DNA from: Circinella minor
Lineage: Eukaryota > Mucoromycota > Mucoromycetes > Mucorales > Lichtheimiaceae
Direction of reading: 5' to 3'
Assembly (NCBI GenBank): GCA_016758965.1
Contig: JAEPRB010000027.1
Span: 1 to 64,000, forward strand
Length of the DNA: 64,000 nucleotides
The notes below the pieces were generated by a model, which was not told the origin of the DNA, did not search any database, and saw only the letters and a list, made by a program, of their open reading frames with translations. Of the stretch, positions 50,475-62,221 are shown piece after piece (positions within the stretch are counted from its first letter, which is position 1; each line of letters opens with the position of its first letter). The position numbers were made by a program, and so were the translations under genes.

Positions 50475-51825
50475 ATGCAAAAGATTGGGATTTTGAAAGA
50501 TTTGGCTCGGGCGTTTCCGAATGACAATAACGATAAAAATCTGCACACTTATCTGAATGGCTTAAATTGGATCAAACAGCATTCTATTATTGACCAACTG
50601 AGAAGTCATGTTGATTTATTAATATAAAATAGAAAAAAGATGGGTAATAATAAAAGTTATATGTTTTTAAATTTTGAACGCTCATTTATTGAATAGATAA
50701 CTTATATTGGATCAAAAATAGTGCTCCCCTCAAGGCTTGTCAAGAGCGGATCGGCTTCCACGACAAACATCGACATCAAGAGCTCAAGTAATATAATAGT
50801 AGCAGATGCCCGTGGGTATGTACTTTTTCTTTTTGTAAATTATGTACATTCTATTGTTTAATAACTAAATAATTATTGACAGATGTAGCACTTTAACCCG
50901 AAACGTTTTACCATCAACATCCAATAAGGTATAACAAAGAAAAGAATGACTGCATAGGTTGCTAGGTCGTCAAACTACTAATATATAATGTTATGGACTA
51001 TAGTAGAGGTTTGTTCACGTCTGTATTTTAATATGATTTCTTATTTCACCTGGGATAAAGAGATAATGTTCTTATAATATAGAGAGAGCGTGAAAACCAT
51101 GGCGATGATAAAGACGATGATAAAGAAGATACATCCAAGAAAGCAAAGGTTAGAACGGAAGAAGATGATCGGAAACTTTCTTGGGAACTTTATTCTGGTG
51201 ATCCTGCTATAGAGAATTAACGATGACGAAGAGAAAGATAATCATACAACTTCATATATTCATTTATAAACCGTGTCAGTAACTTATTACAAAAATTTAT
51301 AGTTGCATCATTATGGTACGCTCGGAATGAATATGCCGAAAGGTATATTAATGATGATCCAAGAAACATTTACAAGTATGTTTTGCTTGATAATGATATC
51401 AGAATGTTTGAATGTTAAACTAACTTGTATAAAAACTAGGCCAGAACTATATGGAGTTTGTTGGTGTGGTCAGGAAGTAAGTAAGCGCGATCAGATCTCC
51501 ACCGATTCTCTACTGTGGCATTTAAGACCAAGCTGTGACAACTGAAAAACATCTCATTTACGATAATATGCCAGAAGGAATTGATAATGTATTGAATGCA
51601 GTATGTATCTTCTATTTGGATTATCTCGCACCATCTTTTTTTATGTCACATTTAAAAATATATATTTAATTTTTGTTTTATTCTTACTCAATTATTTTAC
51701 TTTCCTAAAAGAATTCAATTAAGGCAATGGAAGCAGCTGTCGATACTTTTCCAGTTGCTCATGATGATGACGAAATGCGGTTCAAGCACAAGAGATTTTA
51801 TCACCATTGTAAATACGATGAATAA
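50475..51825 (+). pseudogene. Remnant of an intron-bearing gene, unknown family
   Basis: Short protein-like pieces separated by intron-like gaps and stops. They are MQKIGILKDLARAFPNDNN to stop (50475-50627); YIGSKIVLPSRLVKSGSAS ending at GTATGT (50703-50816); CSTLTRNVLPSTSNK then GTATAA (50884-50928); and ERENHGDDKDDDKEDTSKKAK ending DPAIEN-stop (51084-51220). These are followed by ASLWYARNEYAERYINDD (51305-51415), PELYGVCWCGQEV then GTAAGT (51440-51478), and NSIKAMEAAVDTFPVAH to HHCKYDE-stop (51716-51825). The arrangement suggests exons of one gene, but the joins do not give a continuous frame and no domain is recognised. Confidence 0.4.
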
Positions 51826-54800
51826 TGAGAACCTTGACTATGTAAAAACGTAGTCAGTTATTCATACTAATACAAATGATATACGTTAAAATTATATAAT
51901 TTATTAATGGCGAAATTAAATGAGCACATGCTGATTTGAGCTTATTGCTCTCGCCAGTTCACAAAGTTCGATACTGAAAGCCTGCTAGGTAGTAGGGGTG
52001 GAGCGACGGTATATATGGGGTACAAAAGTATGAAAAGAAATAAAATACGTAGGGAAAAACTAAAATAAAATAAAGTGGGAGGAAGAAACATCTAAATTAG
52101 ATGGAGTGGAAACATGGTAAGAAAAAATAAAGTCAATTGATGGACTTGATCAACTTTACAGGACGCAAAAAGATTACGTCTTTGTCTATCCATGTAAATA
52201 CAGTCATTAAAAAGATGAGCGAGCGAACTCACTTTGCCATAGTAACGAATGATGGCCCTAAAAGCTCCTTAATACGCTCTCCAGATGATGAATTATTGGT
52301 GATTATGAATAATTAATCAACTCTCTCTACTTACATATTTCAATATGTACAAAATATATTTGTTTATAGTATTATTATACACATGCATTTAGCCTCGCAT
52401 TATTATCCATATACACATTTGTAATATATTATTTCCTTGCTCTCTCGTAAGCAAGTGAAATATTTTCCTAATAAATTAAAAACACGTTTTATTATTATTA
52501 TTATTGACATTGACATTATATTCATACTTGTGATGATGGCTATGTGAACACGTTGAGGTGGAAAATGAACTTGTCGATGATGGAGGGGAGGTTAATGTAA
52601 GTTGACTTCTTATACTACTACTACGTTTGGGATGAGTTACCGTAACTTGCAGGTGTATGATTCGATTATAATTGAATAAAAAGAATTGTTGCCTACTATT
52701 TGATGAAGAGGATCGCCTGGTATTTGATCGAGTGGTTTCACTTTGATTTAATGGGTATAATCGATGTATTATCATGTGGCATAGAAGAAGCCCTTCAACC
52801 GTTACTTTGTACTGCTGCTAATGACCTCTCTACGTGTTAATTCATCTTTTTTATTGCTGTTGGTGCTGCTGCAATTATGCTGATCTATTTGTTCTTCTGG
52901 TTGCTCGTATAATTTATGTTCAATAATCTGACCTAGCTGTTATTGTATCATGTTATTGCTCTATTGCTAAGGATTTGATATTCTACCTTCACATCGTATA
53001 CATATAAAGCTTTGGAAAAGTACAGTTCTCTCCTTGGTGGTGATGGTAGCAATAAATACTAAATAAAAATATATGAAAACAAAAAAAATGCCCCTTTTAA
53101 ACATACATTTGCACTATATGTATATATTTCAAGTTTTCTTCACTCAAATCATAGCCATGGTATTTTCATAGATGAACACATAATAACTTAAATTTGGCTA
53201 ACATGGCCCTCAATTTCGTTAAGTAGCCTAATTTGGAAAGATGGCCCATTTTCAAAATCATAGCCAAATTCAACTTCCAACGCTGTAAAAGTCCTTTTTT
53301 TTTTTGCACTTGGCTTAGGGGAAATGATTGTTATATATATAAAAAAAAGATTCTTTATTATTTGAAATGAATTGGAAGATTATTTTCTGTCTCTCTCTCT
53401 CTCTCTATTTTTTTTTCTGGTAAAAATAGCAAATGAGCTCATGGCATAAAAATAGCAGGATTAGCTTAATGTTACACAAGACATATTTCAACCAGAAAAT
53501 CTTTTGATTCCCAATTTTTTTTTTTTTTAATCATTGGAAAAATAATAGAAAAAAAAAACAAACGAAAAACTTTATTTTAATTATAGATAAAAATAAATTT
53601 ATAATTTCACATATATAACATAATAAATATATAAAAGAAAAGTATGGAATTATTTATTTAAGAATAAAGTAATTGACACTAATAATAAGTTTTCTTAAGC
53701 AGGGAGGAAAAAAGATCGACACTAACAAGGAGAGCAAAAAAAAAAAAAAAAAAAAAAAAAAATAGAAAATTATTAGAGTGCCGTTTATAATCATTTTCCT
53801 CCGCTATGCCCCGGTTTTTAAGTGTAATCTTAATTTGGGATTACACTATATATAACAACATATCAAATAAAAAGGTTATTAACACTTTGCCTCAAAGAAT
53901 CATTTCCTCAATAATCAAATATTACTTTTGTCAAACAAAATTCTGAGCCACTTTAAAATATTTACAACTATTCAACATAAAATAATGGGCACTTCAAAAA
54001 TAAAATAACCTCTCCCCCCCAACAAATTCTATATGTAATTATAGGTCTTGCCATATAAAAATATGATTAATTGTTATTGTTGTGCAAAAAAAAAAAAGTT
54101 TATCATTTCCATTAATAATTTTGTTGTTGTTGTTGTTGTTGTTGTTCTGGACTCCCAATAACATGGTATATGCTATATATATAAAATCTAAACTTGTGAC
54201 AATTTAGAGAGATGAAACGGGTTTCTCAGTTTCTTTTCTACCTCCAATATAAATGATACTATGAACAGGGTCGAGCCAGAATCCATTATTATTACCTTAC
54301 AGATATTTAAAATAGCATCGGTCCAAAACGTTTTTAGGTTTGTTTCGTTTCGGAATGTGTTAAAATAGATGCTCTCTATCTTTTTTTTTTACTTCATGCT
54401 TTATAATAAAGACGAGAATTCGTAATTTATCTATTTTTTTGTTGGTGCGAGTAATTTGCTAATTTTCTTCGGTTTATGTATAGGCTAATAGGGAAAAGGA
54501 AATATTGAGTTTTGTTACCATATTTTTTACCCTATTCTGTTTAGTCCTTGTCGTATCATAATTACAGTATAGTAACAGTGTTTTTTTTTCTGGTTTGTTA
54601 AATGTTACACACACTACACAATGAATATAAACTTTAACTATAATGCATAACATATAACTATTCTTGCATTCTGTATAATGTATAATGTCATAAAAAAAAA
54701 ATACTTTGACTAAAGAAGATAAAATGGGATTAAATACAGAGAATCATGATGTGATTATTGGATTTTAAAGTATATACGTATATGAGTGATGTATTTTATT

Positions 54801-55495
54801 GAAGTTTTGCTTTCTTATAGAAACATCCAGCACGTAGATATTTTGAAGACGATAAAAAAAAACTAGACCATCAAAAGCTTGAGTAGTAGAAACAAAGTTT
54901 TAGAATCATCATTTATTTATGTCCATTGGCATAGAAACATATTGAAACTAACTGTTTCCTAGTTACACTATTAAATACAGCTTATTGCTACTAGTAACAG
55001 AGTATAGACCTAGTCAATTATATATCTACTGTAGTTAATGAACACAGGTTCAATAAAGCATATAATAAAACTCTTCTGCGTGCATATGTATATGTAAACA
55101 TCAACTGTTTTTTGAAGCACAGAGGATAAATTGAGACTAGCCTAGTGCTTTTATCTTCTAAAAAACAAACCTTCTGCGTGCAGGAATATCATGCTAAATA
55201 AAGCTATATATATATTAATAAACTAACTCATTAAGCGATCTTCTTATTTCTCACCAAACCTTCCTTATTTCTGAGCCTTACAATGCTTTTTTACGAGTGA
55301 AAAAGATTCAATATATACAGGGTATTACTATTTAATAGCTTTATACTTAGAAATAAGTCAAACAATTCGGTTCTACTGAATAAAGCATCCTCTTTAGACA
55401 CATTTAATAGTTTTGATTTTTTAATTAGTGGCATTTAATGCTCGATTCTATGTTTTGTATAAATTTTAAATGTATTTCTATTTGCATACGTAGAC

Positions 55496-55532
<37 letters not shown>

Positions 55533-57304
55533 CTCGCCAAATCTAATCATTTCACTCTTGCAGAACCTTAAAAAAAAACTCCCATACGTATTAGAATTAA
55601 AAAAAAATTATATAGAGTTACGCAGTACGTATTGATGTGATTTCACATTGATTCATAGTAGGTAGAAGAAAGTATTATTACAAAACAAATACTGTATATC
55701 CCCTCCCCTCCCCCCGTTTATGCTTTCAATATTTGTAAATAAAAAGCACAGAAATAGGAAAACATAATTCATATACATTTTACAATTTCAAAAAGCAGGT
55801 AAACCCAGATTTTTATTTTAATTGTGTTAGTCATAAGGTCACGATACTCAATTGTTTGAAAAATTCGGGTGGTGCCACATATACAAAAACCATGATCGAT
55901 TATTATTACGTATATTAATCAAGAAGGAGATATACCAAAATTTCCATGTTTTGGAATTTATATGCTCTATCTTTCCATGTCTTGTATTTTTTTTTTTTTG
56001 TTACAAAGAAAAAAAAAATGTGAGCAAATGATACTAGACTTTATTTGGAATATATATATATATATATATATATCTGGTATTCTTCGCGAGAGATGTAAAA
56101 AAAAAACCCCATACGTATGATAAAAACAAATATGTTAAAAGGGAATAAGCAAAAGTAAAAGTCCTTTATGGCGAATGTTTTTTGCCTGTCATCAATGTTA
56201 AGCCATTTTTTTTTTCTTTTACCATTTCCGATAAAGTTGCATAAAAAAAGAAGGACAGATTTGAATAACCAAGCCTTTCTTTCAATTTCTTCCCACACTT
56301 TGGGAATATAGCCTAGAAGTGAATTAGACTTATAACTTATAGATAGTAAAACTTTAATAGATAATCAGAAGAAGGGGTCCAGAAGCTTATTATTGCTATA
56401 ATTAAATTTATATTTATGATGGGAATAAAAGACTACTAAAATAATTTCATAATCTACGTATTTCCTGTCATTTTTATAATCCTGTTTACGTATAATAAGC
56501 CCTGAATAAATATAAATAAAAACATACTACACGTTTGTGCAGTGTACCAAAAAAGTCATCTCTACATTTTTTTTCAAACCATCTTGATATGAAATTCTAT
56601 GTTATTAGAAGAAGAAAAAAAAATTATAAAAGTTGAATCAATTGTTGTTGTCTTTCTTATGTTATCACATGGTTTAATGTATATAGTGATATAGGGAAAT
56701 TTATATCTACTATATCTACTAGATATTATGAGATGCCGGTGGCATACATATCATATAAAAATAAAACACTACGTATTATATTATTTATGCAAATAATGGG
56801 CTTCTCTCACATAAATACAATGTCATTTTTCTTAAAGAAAGTCTCGTGACTAACCAATAGCAAGCCTTTCTGATTTTCTATTCTTGGTATCAGTTTTTTT
56901 TTTTTTTTTTTTTGCCAAGCCCCTTACTTTTCCTTACATGTACACAGCACATGTATTAAACTATTATATACACAGCCACGTAGTGCACGATTATTATTAT
57001 TATTATTTTTTATTGTTACGCCGCGACGTGGCTCATCTCACGTATTTTTATCTATTTTACTGCATAGTACGTATATATGAATTATAAATCCAAACTAAAT
57101 CCAAACACAAAGAAAGGAAAATACCTCTTTAAGAACTATTAACTTCACTATTTTGTTTCTCTTTTCTTGTTTATTAATATTTTATTTTACATTTATATAT
57201 AACAAAAACGTTTTTTTTTTTTTTTTACCTCAGAACAGCCAACAAGCCTTTTTTTTATTATTTGCGTCAGCCCCGTCTCTACTTCTTCTTTTTTTTAATT
57301 AATC
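51826..57304. other. Large AT-rich intergenic region, no supportable gene
   Basis: It contains the second duplicated segment (53288-53724), a (GTT)n run (54122-54146), and poly-A tracts at about 53737-53761 and 55502-55530. A 99-codon Ser/Asn-rich minus-strand ORF at 52476-52775 has no recognisable features and is not called. The last 100 bp are a T-rich promoter of the C2H2 gene. Confidence 0.5.
53288..53724. repeat. Duplicated segment, copy 2
   Basis: Direct repeat of 49848-50246, longer because of CT and T-run expansions; it ends at the same ATCG(A/C)CACTA boundary. Confidence 0.88.
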
Positions 57305-58104
57305 ATGTCATCTTTCAACAAAGTTTCTAATAACAGACTAACAACGTTACAAATGCACGACCATATTGATCAACAACAACAAAAACAAAAACAGCGCCAC
57401 GTTGATGATAATTGCAGTGCAACAACACAGTGGGGCTGTGATAAAGATAATTTGTCTAAAATAAAAGGGGATGGAAACCAACAAAATTTCACAAAAAACA
57501 TTATATCTTTCTCTTCTAATCATTATTATTATCAAAATAATAAAAATATGGCTACAACTGCCACTAGTTATCATCAACATCAACTTTCTTCTTTTTATTC
57601 CCCTACTACCACTTCAGGAATGACTACCATGACAACGTCATCTTCCTCATTATTAAAACAACCTAACAATACTAGTAGTAGTAGTAGTAATAAAACTACA
57701 CCAATAACGAAACCAGGATTTCCATATAATAAAAAGGAACGAACCACCTATGTTGGACGAGGTGGTTCTTCCTATATTTCATTCCCGTTAGCAAAACAAG
57801 AAAACAATATTCTTCCAACTACTGCGAGAAAATCATCATCACCAACATCAACAGATTCTGTCACAAATGCGCCACCAAAAGCAATGACTAAGCCAACATC
57901 AAATAAGAATGACAATGTTACTACGCAACGACAGCATAAACCATTTCGGTGCAATGAATGTGGTCAAACATTTAGCCGATCGCATAACTTAAAATCACAT
58001 TCAGCCACACATTCTCTTGTGAGACCCTATAAGGTAATTAAAAACAACAAATTCATCAAACTTGTTTCTCGCCATCTGTATTATTTTTCATGTGTACAGG
58101 TGCA

Positions 58105-58135
<31 letters not shown>

Positions 58136-58947
58136 GAATTCTTATATTTCAAGAATTAACAAGTTAGAATTTATTTATTTTTTTTCAAAGTGTGAAACAT
58201 GTACACGCGAATTTCGTCGATTACATGATTTGAAACGTCATCAAAAATTACATACAGGTGAACGACCTTATGTATGTTCCAAATGCGATCGATCATTTTC
58301 ACGACTTGATGCCCTGAATCGTCATCTTAAAGCGGAAATTGGTTGTGATCGATCGAAAAAGTTGACTATTCAACAAAAACAAAATAATAAAGAAAAATCA
58401 TCCTCTGTCCAAAAACAACAAGATAACACGGAAAGTAATGAACCTCGTCGATCCTCAGCACCTACTTTACCTTGTCTTGAAGAAGAGCGACAAAAACGGA
58501 CTCCATTATTACCACCTATTTTATTTTCTTCATTTGATTCTTTATTTCCATCATCCACAAGTACGTCTTCTTCATCACCACAAAAACCATTTTTAAATAT
58601 TCCATCACCTTCTTCCTTATCATTATCACCACCTCCCACAATCATTCATAGTTCATTAGATTATAAAACAGAAGCAGATCAATTAAAACGTCAAATTCAT
58701 GATTTACAAGTCGAAGTAAGTATTAAACCTGACTTAAAAAATAATAATAATCAAATTGACCCCAGGATTATTTTCTAACGATTTTTTTTTTTAATTTGGT
58801 TAGAATCGATTATTACGATCCTTAGTTGTGGATAATAATAATAATAATAATAGTAAACAGAGTGATCAACATGATAATAAAACTCATAAAAGACAATCAT
58901 CTGCGGAAGAAATCAGGGTATCACCAACACCAATGGATTGGGCGTAA
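57305..58947 (+). CDS. C2H2 zinc-finger transcription factor (three fingers)
   Basis: Probable sequence-specific DNA-binding regulator. Three exons (57305-58033, 58191-58715, 58804-58947) in phase give 465 aa. The first about 210 residues are low-complexity Gln/Ser/Thr/Asn. Fingers then follow in tandem: [19 protein letters not shown] (C-x2-C-x12-H-x3-H), a second split by intron 1 ([17 protein letters not shown]) and a third, [19 protein letters not shown], ending with Cys instead of the second His (AEIGC). TGERPY is the classical linker between fingers 2 and 3. The rest is Ser/Pro-rich with a short leucine-heptad segment ([25 protein letters not shown]) that may dimerise. Ending in PMDWA. 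No specific orthologue recognised. Confidence 0.9.
58104..58131. repeat. (GT)n microsatellite in intron 1 of C2H2 gene
   Basis: TG dinucleotide run inside the intron that splits zinc finger 2 from finger 1. Confidence 0.9.
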
Positions 58948-59745
58948 ATTGACTATTAGATTTCTTATTACAATTGGCCACAGAAACACCCACAATTCAT
59001 TTTTACCATATTATTTTAGATTCTTTTCATCCATCATTCATACTATTATCACTAAACCATATATGTATATAAATGGCCGTTTGTACATCCTTCATTCACA
59101 AAGGTTTTAACATACGCAATTCACTTATCTTCCCCCATATTCCCCCACACGATTTTTCTCTCTCTCTTTTTACACAATCTTTAAACAACAATGTCTCCTT
59201 TTTTTTTTTCTTAAAAAGAAAATGACGTATACATGCACATTCTTTTTCTTTATTAGAAGAAAAAAAAAAGAGCATCCAAAGACAATATGATTACTAATAT
59301 TAAGGAGATAAAAAAAAGAAAGAGTAACAAATCCATCCAACCAAAATGTATAAACTTATTTTTACAGTTTACAAATAAAACTGCCAATCATGCATTTATC
59401 ATTCAATTATACATGTAAAAAAAAAATCTGTTGCACAGAAAGAACAGATTATAGAAGATATTCTTTTTTTTTTTTCAACCAACCCCCTCCCCCGAAAAAA
59501 AAAAACATGTCTTTCTTAGTCTCTCTCTCCCTTCCTTCTGTTTCAATTAACTTGTATTTAATTTATGCGTATAATTTATCATATAGAAATATAAATAAAA
59601 TAGCAATAAACATGTTTATATCTATATTACAAGTTTATTTTATTTTTATTTTTTATTTGTTTATTATTCTACTTTTTTAGCTTTAAAATTATGTATGATG
59701 TATATATAATGTGTATATATGTAATGTATGAAAAATGTATGAGAA
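58948..59745. other. Convergent intergenic region, no gene seen
   Basis: 3' regions of the C2H2 gene and the LONRF-like gene; AT-rich with homopolymers. Confidence 0.6.
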
Positions 59746-61791
59746 TTAGGAGATATGACATGAGTTATTATTATTGGTAAAAGAAGAAGAAGAACTTTGA
59801 TTATTATTATTCAATTCAGTAAACCAAAAAAACCATTGATCTTTTAATCGATCTACCCATTGAATTAATAATAAAACACGTTCACGAAATATTCGTATAG
59901 CTAATAATTTTGCTTTTTCCTCATGATTTAAAGGCATCATATTAGCTACCCACCATGTAAATATGATTCGATTTCTTCTTGGGCCTTGAATAGGTGGTGG
60001 ATTACCAAAAGCATTTAAAAATTGTGTCATTTGATTTATATTATTTCTTCTTGTTCCTCCTCCATTTATACTACTCGTACTATGATTATTGTTATGACTA
60101 GAATTTGAACACGTTTGTAATAATGTAATAAATGTTTCAATTTGTTGTATTAAATCATCTGTTGATATTTCTTTGTATCGATTATTTGTAGTCATTGCCG
60201 TAATCGTCGTTAGGTTATTATTACTATCATGAAAAGATGAAGACTGTTGTTGTTGTTGTTGTTGTTGTTGCTGTTGTGATACTATGGGAGTTTGAAATTG
60301 TGTTGATGTTATTTTTGCTTGAGCAGGTGAAAGTCCTCGAAGATGCATTTGTAACCAAGGAGAACGAGACATTTGTGTTGTTTGTGGATGTGCTTGAGCG
60401 GCCCATGATCTTCGTTGTTGTTGCTGTTGACGACCGATCCCCCCAAAGATTTGAGTTCGGGGTCTTTGTAGTTGTTGTAGTTGTGATGGAGATCGATCGA
60501 AATTTGTATTACTACTTTTACTACCACACGATAATTGTAAATTATTATTATTTGGAAAAGAAGAAGAAGATGTCATAGTAGTAGTAGTAATAGTAGTAGT
60601 AGTAGTAGTAGCAGGCGTCATTGTACTTGTTATTCTTTGTTGTTGCTGTAAAGTATCTTGTCGTTCTCGCTGTATTCTTTGAGCTGTTGCAGACATAATT
60701 TGTTCTCGTTCCAAAATTTGTTCTTGTTCACCATCAATATCATCAATACGTTCTAATTCACCTACATGATAGCCATCCACCATATGATAACTTAAAACAC
60801 GAAATCGATGGGATCCGACAGCTTGAACAATGGATCGACCATCTTCTAATGTTTGTACATGTGTTAATTCTAACATGGTACCAAATTCATAAAATGGCAT
60901 TGTGAATGATGTCGTTGTCGTTTGTTTTCGTACTGTTAAACACATGGCAAATCGATGACGACGTGATTCCATAATTCTTCGAAGCATTAATCTATATCTC
61001 GGTTCAAAAATATGAAGAACACATTGTACATGGGGAAATGCTAATGAACCAATAAATATGGGTACGCTCGTATCATTATTATCATGATCATTTTGATATT
61101 CAGTATCCATCTGCTGTTGTTGTTGTTGTGAAAATAAAGATTCTACTAATTGACATAATAATAATGTAGGAAGTGGTATCCAATGAATAGATTGTCGACA
61201 AATAGGACATGATGGCATATGATCTAATGAACGTACAAGACAAGATCGACAAAAAGTATGACCACAAGGTAAAGTACAAGGTTGATAAAGACATGAACAG
61301 CAAATCGGACACTCGAGTAAATGAACAAGTTGAATTCGTAATATATTTTTTGTAAGATCTTTTTTTTGTTGATCATGGAACAACACTGACATGATATTAA
61401 GAATTTTGTCCATAGTGACATTGGTTTGTATAAGTGTTGTATGAATACGTTGACAATGAGGTGAAATACATTGTTTGTTATTATTAGTGTTGGAACAGGA
61501 TTGACAAATAGTATAACCACAAGGAAGTGTATGTGGACGAATTAATTTATTTTGACATGATAAACATTGATTGAATGATAAAATAAGTTCGGAAGATACT
61601 AATTCTTCTTTTTTCTTTCCATCTTGTTCTTCCCCTCGTTGTCTTTTTATTTCTTGTTGTTGTTGTTGTTGTTGTTGTTGTAATATTTCATTATCCTCTT
61701 CGTCGTCTTCGTCTTTGTCGCATTCTTCACGGGATCGTTTATGATGAAAGTTATACAATGTAATTTTTTTTATAATTTTTGCCACCTTAAA
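59746..61791 (-). CDS. LONRF-type protein: two RING-like fingers plus LON N-terminal domain
   Basis: Probable E3 ubiquitin ligase. After an acidic stretch and poly-Gln come two Cys-rich fingers: CLSCQNKLIRPHTLPCG, YTICQSC ... CISPHC, and about 60 residues later the canonical RING CPICCSCLYQPCTLPCGHTF, CRSCL ... CPICRQ. The LON substrate-binding domain follows: VPIFIGSLAFPHVQCVLHIF, EPRYRLMLRR, then YEFGTMLELTHVQ and GSHRFRVLSYHMVDGYHVGE, the order of human LONRF1-3 and fungal relatives. The C-terminal half has Gln- and Thr-rich repeats and a helical tail (MPLNHEEKAKLLAIRIF). No ATP-dependent protease domain exists. The start is unclear: an open frame extends to an ATG at 61983, but its first 60 codons are low-complexity and an AG acceptor near 61791 suggests a spliced upstream exon. 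A donor-like GTAAATG sits next to 61983. Confidence 0.85.
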   Translation of the reverse strand, partial: FKVAKIIKKITLYNFHHKRSREECDKDEDDEEDNEILQQQQQQQQQEIKRQRGEEQDGKKKEELVSSELILSFNQCLSCQNKLIRPHTLPCGYTICQSCSNTNNNKQCISPHCQRIHTTLIQTNVTMDKILNIMSVLFHDQQKKDLTKNILRIQLVHLLECPICCSCLYQPCTLPCGHTFCRSCLVRSLDHMPSCPICRQSIHWIPLPTLLLCQLVESLFSQQQQQQMDTEYQNDHDNNDTSVPIFIGSLAFPHVQCVLHIFEPRYRLMLRRIMESRRHRFAMCLTVRKQTTTTSFTMPFYEFGTMLELTHVQTLEDGRSIVQAVGSHRFRVLSYHMVDGYHVGELERIDDIDGEQEQILEREQIMSATAQRIQRERQDTLQQQQRITSTMTPATTTTTTITTTTMTSSSSFPNNNNLQLSCGSKSSNTNFDRSPSQLQQLQRPRTQIFGGIGRQQQQQRRSWAAQAHPQTTQMSRSPWLQMHLRGLSPAQAKITSTQFQTPIVSQQQQQQQQQQQSSSFHDSNNNLTTITAMTTNNRYKEISTDDLIQQIETFITLLQTCSNSSHNNNHSTSSINGGGTRRNNINQMTQFLNAFGNPPPIQGPRRNRIIFTWWVANMMPLNHEEKAKLLAIRIFRERVLLLIQWVDRLKDQWFFWFTELNNNNQSSSSSFTNNNNSCHIS

Positions 61792-62221
61792 AAAAGAAAA
61801 TATATATATATATTGAATGCCTTTTTTTTTAGAATGATCACTAGAATGGGAATAAGAAGAAGGAGTAGAGGGGGGGGGGGAGGGTTGAAGGGGAAAGGTT
61901 AAAGAGAAAGAGAGAGAAATAGATATAAAGCAAAACAAATCTTTTTTTTTTTTTTTATACCCAAAATAAAATAAAATAATCATTTACCGAATAAATGTCT
62001 AAAGAAGGTTAAACTACTTAAAATTCACAAAGTTTTTTTTTTACTTTTCTTTTATTGAATCCTAAAATCTAACAACAAAAGTAGTATTTTATATGATAAT
62101 AATGATAATAACAATAAAACAAAGAAAAAGGGAATAAGAACAAAAAAAAAAAAATGGTGTGCGTATATAAATGTAAATCTGTGTATGTGTGTGCAAAAGA
62201 GAGAGAGAGAAATAGAATTGA

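Noticed and set aside
52476..52775. 99-codon Ser/Asn-rich ORF on the minus strand
   Set aside because: Low-complexity, no homology-like motif and no similarity to the nearby VRF-motif protein; could be chance.
49848..53724. LTR retrotransposon with ~400-bp LTRs
   Set aside because: Repeats do not start TG/end CA, no primer-binding site or polypurine tract seen, and no gag/pol-like reading lies between them.
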